64,000 bases of DNA from Sphingomonas sp. (GTDB taxonomy: Bacteria; Pseudomonadota; Alphaproteobacteria; Sphingomonadales; Sphingomonadaceae), in the NCBI RefSeq assembly GCF_029239295.1, contig NZ_JAQZBC010000004.1, positions 143,584-207,583 on the forward strand, read 5' to 3'. The stretch's first letter is position 1, and each line of letters begins with the position of its first letter. The notes under the pieces are model-generated. The model was not told where the DNA came from, did not search any database, and saw only the letters and a program-made list of their open reading frames with translations. A program made the position numbers and the translations under genes. Below are positions 61,932 through 64,000 of the stretch, piece after piece.

Positions 61932-62417
61932 ATGAGAATAGCTTGGGCGAGCAACATCGCGGCAGGGTCGCTAGCCATACTGGCCTGCTCCGGTACTGCC
62001 GCCGCTGACGCCGGAGACAAGCTGACGATCAATGTTGATCTGTCAGAATGGACGCCATCGCAGACGCTGGAGCTAGATCTGACCTCGGGTGACTACGTTG
62101 TGACTCCGCCTGTCGCCGGCTGGCCTAAGGGGTTTCCGATGACACCCCGTCATACCGGTAGGCTGCAAGGTGACGTGCTCGAGAACGTGCGCCAGCTTTC
62201 AGATCGCGCCTTCGCAAGCGGCGTTAACGACAACACTTGCGCTTCGAAGCAGCTCGAAGGGCCGCCGCCCCCGCCTAGTCATGCGGTTGGCCCAGACGAG
62301 TTCACGCTGGTGAAGAACGGCGTGCGGATTAAGTCGGATGCGATCTACTGTCTGACAAGCGAAGCAGAAGCTATGTACCGGATTGTTAAAGCGCTGTTTG
62401 ATCACCGAAGGCCCTAA
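61932..62417 (+). CDS. Hypothetical exported protein (possible lipoprotein)
   Basis: This is a 161-residue protein. It has an N-terminal signal, ASNIAAGSLAILACSG, with a possible lipobox ILAC. A beta-rich mature part follows (KLTINVDLSEWTPSQTLELD) with two cysteines (NDNTCASKQL, AIYCLTSEAE). GAGAGGG lies just before the ATG. No family is recognised. It sits alone between repeat copies B and C. Confidence 0.6.
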   Translation: MRIAWASNIAAGSLAILACSGTAAADAGDKLTINVDLSEWTPSQTLELDLTSGDYVVTPPVAGWPKGFPMTPRHTGRLQGDVLENVRQLSDRAFASGVNDNTCASKQLEGPPPPPSHAVGPDEFTLVKNGVRIKSDAIYCLTSEAEAMYRIVKALFDHRRP

Positions 62418-62536
62418 ACGCGCTCTAGGCTGATGACCTGAACGCCGGCTTTCTTCCGCTTCCCATTAGTCTGGGTGCCGATTGTCCCTAATCGCCCCAC
62501 TAGCGTACACCAGCGTTATTGTGTCACGAGATATCC

Positions 62537-62776
62537 ATGCCGAATGACGACGCCGATTTCTCTTTAAACCGCGACACTCAATGGGACGTGTTGCCCGGCT
62601 GGGTGAAGGTCGTAGCCGTGACGATCGGACTTCCTGCTTGGTTCGTGTTCGTCGGAAGTCTCTTTCTAGGCGAGGTCGGTAGTCATTATTCGGTCGCGGC
62701 GTTCGTAATCTTTGCGGCGGTCGCAGCCCTTCAAGGGATATTCGTTTTTCGCGTATATTGGCGAATGGGCCTATGA
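62537..62776 (+). CDS. Small hypothetical membrane protein
   Basis: This is a 79-residue protein with an acidic N-terminus (PNDDADFSLNRDTQWDVLPG) and two hydrophobic helices, VVAVTIGLPAWFVFVGSLF and VAAFVIFAAVAALQGIFVF. No family is recognised. A TTG at 62519 would add six residues. Repeat copy C starts just after its stop. Confidence 0.5.
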   Translation: MPNDDADFSLNRDTQWDVLPGWVKVVAVTIGLPAWFVFVGSLFLGEVGSHYSVAAFVIFAAVAALQGIFVFRVYWRMGL

Positions 62777-62781
62777 TCGCA

Positions 62782-62865
62782 GGTTTCCACCCAATCTCAG
62801 CCGTTCACGACGGCACCCGCGAAATTTGAAGCGGCCAGGCAGCTACCGCCCCAGTTGCGGACGTT
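62782..62865. repeat. Dispersed palindromic repeat, copy C
   Basis: It starts GGTTTCCACCCAATCT and ends GCCCCAGTTGCGGACGTT. The last CGGACGTT is the inverted partner of the AACGTCCG at the start of copies B and D, so the intact element has inverted ends. It ends 12 bases before the next gene. Confidence 0.65.
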
Positions 62866-62877
62866 GAGGGTGCCAGT

Positions 62878-63288
62878 ATGCTTCGAGCGATGGCACCAAA
62901 GATCCTCACACCTGTTCTGTTGGGGCTGGTATCATTGACGTTAAGCAGTCGAGGCGAGGCCATTCCAAACGATTACGGCTCGTCGCTTAGGCTTGATGCT
63001 TCCGGGCCGATGTCGCCCCGTGAAGTGGCAGCGTGTTTGGGGAAGCGTTCCGGTGTCGGATTGGCAGTCGCCAACCCTGTCCGTGGGCGACGACGGTCAT
63101 TTCTCAACTTGTTTGTTCGAGGAGGTCGCCTCGATCCAGGCAAGCCGTTGGTTAACGAGGTTCGGTTCCTGACAGTGATCCTGACTCCAAAAGCCGCTGG
63201 CACCCGCGCGCGCCTGTATCTTCGGTCGTCCTATCGACTACGATCAACAGACGGTTCGATCCTCTTCCGATGCCTGAGGCAGGCATGA
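62878..63288 (+). CDS. Hypothetical secreted protein
   Basis: This is a 136-residue protein with a signal peptide (KILTPVLLGLVSLTLSS) and a basic mature part that contains LGKRSGVGLAVANPVRGRRR and ends with a cysteine pair region. No family is recognised. The ATG at 62878 is the first start after repeat copy C. Confidence 0.5.
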   Translation: MLRAMAPKILTPVLLGLVSLTLSSRGEAIPNDYGSSLRLDASGPMSPREVAACLGKRSGVGLAVANPVRGRRRSFLNLFVRGGRLDPGKPLVNEVRFLTVILTPKAAGTRARLYLRSSYRLRSTDGSILFRCLRQA

Positions 63289-63303
63289 TTGCTCTTGTCA
63301 GCC

Positions 63304-63324
63304 AACGTCCGCTTTCCACCCAAT
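63304..63324. repeat. Dispersed palindromic repeat, copy D (partial)
   Basis: AACGTCCG followed by CTTTCCACCCAAT lies ten bases past the 3' end of the small minus-strand gene at 63334. No closing half was found within 100 bases, so it may be a half element. Confidence 0.55.
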
Positions 63325-63333
63325 GCTCGCCAT

Positions 63334-63471
63334 TCAATCATGCTTTTCAATCGAGACGTTCAGGAGCGCCAAAGCAATATCGATGGCACGCTTGATGCGC
63401 TCATTCGGAGTGAGGTCTGGCTGATCGGCAATCTCGTTGAGCACGATCGCATCCAATGCGTCGCGGCTCAT
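63334..63471 (-). CDS. 45-residue hypothetical protein coupled to the upstream gene
   Basis: This short frame encodes 45 residues, including RDALDAIVLNEIADQPDLTP and ERIKRAIDIALALLNVSIEK, an amphipathic, mostly helical protein with acidic and basic patches. Its ATG overlaps the stop of the upstream gene as ATGA, which is typical of true coupled genes. No family is recognised. It could be a small partner of the neighbour. Confidence 0.5.
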   Translation of the reverse strand: MSRDALDAIVLNEIADQPDLTPNERIKRAIDIALALLNVSIEKHD

Positions 63472-63915
63472 CGCATCCACCTCTTGATCTCGACATAGAC
63501 CTGAGCATCAAAGGCGGCAGTGATGATCTTACGAGAGAACGGCACCCCGTCATGAAACGTGATTGAGCCGTTGTGTCGGAAGCGCCAGAAATAGGTGGAG
63601 AGGAATGAGTGCCTCTTGAGGCCAGAGGCTTCCAGCATCTCTGCGATGAGGCTCGCGGCGCGCGTTGTCTCGATGTGGTCGAGCGGTTCGGCTACCGGAA
63701 ATGCGAACAGGACCGTCTTGCTGCGTCCGGTCTGGGTGTCGATCTCGTAACAGGCCAAACCTAGCTCTGGCAGCATATCGCGCACCTTCTGCGCGGCGAC
63801 CTCTCGGTATTCGAGAGTGATGAGGCTTGTGCCTTCGTGGTGATCCTCATCGTGTCCACCGATCCAGCGTGAGAAGCTGAATAGGTCGCTTAAGCCACCT
63901 TCTGTTGATTTGCAC
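63468..63915 (-). pseudogene. Hypothetical protein gene, 5' end cut by a mobile element
   Basis: The open frame runs from 63935 down to 63468. A start codon (GTG) appears only at 63785, yet codon quality is good well upstream: SDLFSFSRWIGGHDEDHHEG, then LITLEYREVAAQKVRDM. The natural start is therefore lost, and the frame meets the end of an IS-like sequence at about 63916. The remaining protein is mixed alpha/beta with an acidic patch; no family is recognised. It may still be made from the GTG as a 105-residue product. Confidence 0.55.
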
Positions 63916-64000
63916 TGAGAGTTGACCCGGAGTTTTCATCGAGAATGGACCCGTGTCGTGAAGTTTATGTCATACCCGCTGGGTTGCGGGTCAAGTTGCG
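63916..64000. mobile_element. Left end of a putative IS21-like element
   Basis: From 63916 the sequence reads TGAGAGTTGACCCGG and then, about 24 bases on, CGAGAATGGACCCGTG, two similar spaced repeats. An inverted copy of the TGACCC core follows at about 63988-63994 (GCGGGTCAAG). Several spaced copies of a GACCC-type motif at the tip are typical of IS21-family ends. No transposase is in the window, so the family is a tentative call. Confidence 0.5.

Noticed and set aside
63289..63498. Open frame of 69 codons on the plus strand
   Set aside because: It starts in repeat copy D and is antisense to the better supported 45-residue gene coupled by ATGA.
60829..64000. Defence island or toxin-antitoxin system
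   Set aside because: The small genes show no nuclease, kinase, HTH or other defence-type motif that I can support.

Overview
The window is GC-rich chromosomal DNA of an alphaproteobacterium, most likely a sphingomonad (Sphingomonas or a close relative). The reasons are: two large TonB-dependent receptors; a five-gene F1 ATP synthase operon (atpH-A-G-D-C) without F0 genes; a very short AtpC; the rpmH-rnpA-yidD-yidC-engB block; the acnD/prpF form of the methylcitrate cycle; and short conserved hypothetical genes and dispersed repeats of a type common in sphingomonads. This assignment rests on gene content only, since no rRNA is present.

Layout. 0.3-0.9 kb: phaR, regulator of polyhydroxyalkanoate storage. 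0.9-3.1 kb: a decayed stretch with two genes fused by a deletion near 1700 and a frameshifted hexapeptide acyltransferase. 2.9-20.3 kb: a long locus that looks devoted to scavenging cell-wall material and D-amino acids. It holds a TonB receptor, a penicillin-acylase-type N-acylase, an N-acyl-D-amino-acid amidohydrolase, DgcN and DgcA, a dicarboxylate/amino-acid symporter, a LysR regulator, a PBP4-type carboxypeptidase, a serine hydrolase, an AmpG-type muropeptide permease, an amino-sugar kinase and MurQ. 20.3-28.0 kb: propionate catabolism on the minus strand (acnD-prpF-prpC-prpB and a PrpR-type regulator). 28.2-30.3 kb: queH, then a lone MetE N-terminal half with no catalytic half. 30.4-38.4 kb: a tightly overlapping glgX-treZ-malQ-treY operon that turns glycogen into trehalose. 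38.5-41.8 kb: two small genes and a TonB receptor with a long His-Asp repeat, probably a zinc or other metal importer. 41.9-47.7 kb: cpaF, ada, an enoyl-CoA hydratase family gene, a secreted gluzincin protein and a dienelactone hydrolase. 47.9-53.5 kb: the F1 operon, with a lipoprotein gene inserted between atpG and atpD and palindromic repeats in two gaps. 53.6-57.0 kb: dapE, a GST and an M20-family protein with altered metal ligands. 57.0-60.6 kb: engB-yidC-yidD-rnpA-rpmH, where rpmH appears to lie entirely inside rnpA in another frame.

60.66-64 kb is accessory DNA. It starts where the comM/yifB gene is cut off after about 31 codons. It carries small hypothetical genes, mostly secreted or membrane, separated by at least four copies or relics of a palindromic repeat. 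It ends in what looks like the left end of an IS21-like element that has cut the start off a hypothetical gene.

The strongest points for follow-up are the nested rnpA/rpmH with its promoter and attenuator, the combined muropeptide/D-glutamate locus, the lone MetE N-terminal domain and the His-Asp microsatellite. No CRISPR array, tRNA, rRNA, prophage or defence system was seen.
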